A stretch of 12,729 bases of DNA, from NCBI GenBank assembly GCA_016841005.1, contig JAEORG010000049.1, positions 1-12,729 on the forward strand, read 5' to 3'. Shown in pieces: positions 11,379 to 12,729 of the stretch (positions are counted from its first letter, which is position 1; the number at the start of each line of letters is the position of its first letter). Origin of the DNA: Candidatus Thorarchaeota archaeon. Its GTDB lineage: Archaea; Asgardarchaeota; Thorarchaeia; Thorarchaeales; Thorarchaeaceae. A program made the position numbers and the translations under genes. Under the pieces are notes generated by a model, which saw nothing but the letters and a program-made list of their open reading frames with translations, was not told the DNA's origin and did not search any database.

Positions 11379-12729
11379 TATACATCTCCTTCCTTTTCTT
11401 CTCTCTGTTTGTGGATTCTCCATGATAGAGTGAGTGTCTTAGGATGTGCTGCGTAATACTCGTCTAATTGTCGAACTGCTGTTGAATGTGGAGCAGTTTT
11501 AACAATCTCTGGGTCCTCATGCGCTTCCTTAGATATCTGCTCGTATATCGAAATCATTGTATCCAGCTCTTGCTTAGATTCTGTTTCTGTAGGTTCAATC
11601 ATCATAGCTTCGGGAACAATCAGAGGGAAGTATACTGTAGGCGAGTGTATACCAAAATCTAGGAGGCGTTTAGCTACATCCATCGCTGTTACTTCGGTAG
11701 TATCTTTCAGTTCTTCCGCGGATATCACGCACTCATGCATTCTTGGATCATCTTGTGAATATGGTAAGCTAAATCCAGGAATCTTTCGGATATGATGAGC
11801 AACATAATTTGCATTCAAAACTGCCATCTGAGAGGTTTTCTTGAGACCCTGCTTTCCAAGTGCATACGCATATGCATATGCTCGGACAAGAACTCCAAAA
11901 TTGCCATAGAACGACTGTACACGACCAATTGACCTTGGAAGGTCATAATCAAAGAAGAATCTCCCATCATCTTTTCGTCGCACTCTGGGAATTGGTAAGA
12001 ATTCTGCAAGTTCTTTCGTGACACCAACTGGACCTGCACCTGGACCACCACCACCATGAGGAGTCGAAAAGGTCTTGTGGAGATTCAAATGAACGACATC
12101 AAATCCCATATCACCAGGCCGTGTAATTCCCATGATCGCATTGAAATTAGCCCCATCATAATACAAGAGCCCTCCCGCATCATGAACAACCCCTGCGATT
12201 TCTTCTATATTCTTCTCAAAAACACCAATGGTGTTTGGATTGGTCAACATTAAGCCTGCGGTCTTTGGTCCTGCCGCTTCTTTCATCGCATCTATGTCTA
12301 CAAGACCATCTTTGTCAGAAGGTATTACCACCACTCGATATCCTGCCATTGCTGCAGATGCTGGATTTGTACCATGAGCAGCATCGGGTATTAGCATCTC
12401 TGTGCGCTGCTCGCATTCATTTGACACACACCGGTGATATTCCCGCATAACCAATACACCAGTGAATTCGCCCTGAGCTCCAGCTGAGGGCTGAAGAGTA
12501 ACTTCACTCATACCAGTGATCTCGGATAACCATTTCTCTAATTCCCACATGAGTTCAAGTGAACCTTGAGATTGAGATGCATCTTGTAGAGGATGCAGCC
12601 ATGCGAATCCAGGAAGACTCGCGCTAACATCATTTTGTATTGGGTTGTATTTCATTGTACAACTTCCAAGAGGATATGTTCCTTGAGATACAGAGTAGTT
12701 CATCTGAGATAGTCTTGTGTAATGCCTAA
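11378..12729 (-). CDS. gcvPB: glycine dehydrogenase (decarboxylating) subunit 2, 5' end cut by window
   Basis: The PLP-containing beta subunit of the split glycine-cleavage P-protein, which with GcvPA decarboxylates glycine and passes the aminomethyl group to lipoyl-H protein. The frame continues past the ATG at 12703 to the window edge as RHYTRLSQ-MNYSV, matching the family, so the true start lies outside. Visible marks are YPLGSCTMKYNP, LQPSAGAQGE, DAAHGTNPASA, TNPNTIG and HLNLHKTFSTPHGGGGPGAG with the PLP-binding Lys (codon near 12076), then the QSFYGNFGVLVRAY segment. The C-terminus looks complete. The gcvPA, gcvH and gcvT genes would be expected upstream or elsewhere. Downstream on the same strand are the LpdD-like, MoaD-like and methylthiotransferase genes. 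Confidence 0.95.
   Translation of the reverse strand, partial: RHYTRLSQMNYSVSQGTYPLGSCTMKYNPIQNDVSASLPGFAWLHPLQDASQSQGSLELMWELEKWLSEITGMSEVTLQPSAGAQGEFTGVLVMREYHRCVSNECEQRTEMLIPDAAHGTNPASAAMAGYRVVVIPSDKDGLVDIDAMKEAAGPKTAGLMLTNPNTIGVFEKNIEEIAGVVHDAGGLLYYDGANFNAIMGITRPGDMGFDVVHLNLHKTFSTPHGGGGPGAGPVGVTKELAEFLPIPRVRRKDDGRFFFDYDLPRSIGRVQSFYGNFGVLVRAYAYAYALGKQGLKKTSQMAVLNANYVAHHIRKIPGFSLPYSQDDPRMHECVISAEELKDTTEVTAMDVAKRLLDFGIHSPTVYFPLIVPEAMMIEPTETESKQELDTMISIYEQISKEAHEDPEIVKTAPHSTAVRQLDEYYAAHPKTLTLSWRIHKQREEKEGDV

Noticed and set aside
11861..11885. CATACGCATATGCATATGC palindromic tract
   Set aside because: It encodes the AYAYAYA stretch of gcvPB in a conserved region; codon repetition explains the symmetry.
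12466..12480. TTCGCCCTGAGC resembling the repeat core
   Set aside because: It lies within the conserved gcvPB coding sequence (GAQGE region), so coding constraint explains it.

Overview
The window looks archaeal. Supporting signs: a stand-alone glycine dehydrogenase subunit 2 (gcvPB), which belongs to the split P-protein found in archaea and some bacteria; a methylthiotransferase of the archaeal/eukaryotic CDKAL1 type; a DUF2341/LamG surface protein with a threonine-rich stalk and C-terminal anchor; and a mix of strong Shine-Dalgarno starts with starts that have a TATA-like box about 26-30 nt upstream and no ribosome binding site (leaderless style). The moderately AT-rich sequence, short operons and varied surface proteins would fit an Asgard-type archaeon, but no marker here proves the lineage.

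Left part (1-3420): the 3' part of an M28-family peptidase enters from the left edge. It is followed by three small modules on both strands: a two-nuclease operon (HNH plus PD-(D/E)XK-like), a 133-residue membrane protein, and a DUF998 membrane protein. A 25-26 bp direct repeat starting TCTCGCCC sits at each boundary of these modules, four copies in all and all in the same orientation. A CxxC-rich YkgJ-type protein follows.

Middle part (3420-8390): mostly envelope and accessory genes. These are a type I membrane protein with a small beta-rich ectodomain, a 47-residue single-pass membrane protein, an isoprenylcysteine-methyltransferase-like membrane enzyme, two GNAT acetyltransferases and a 649-residue DUF2341/LamG surface protein. 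The 336-bp gap at 8052-8387 carries a perfect GC-rich 11-bp inverted repeat and overlapping alternative stems but no recognisable gene.

Right part (8388-12729): a Gfo/Idh/MocA oxidoreductase on the plus strand converges on a compact minus-strand operon. The operon order is gcvPB (5' end cut by the window edge), an LpdD-like small protein, a MoaD/ThiS-like ubiquitin fold ending in Gly-Gly, and the tRNA methylthiotransferase. Tight spacing (21 nt, 1-nt overlap, 5 nt) suggests co-transcription and translational coupling. It links glycine cleavage with a candidate sulfur-carrier/tRNA-thiomodification pair.
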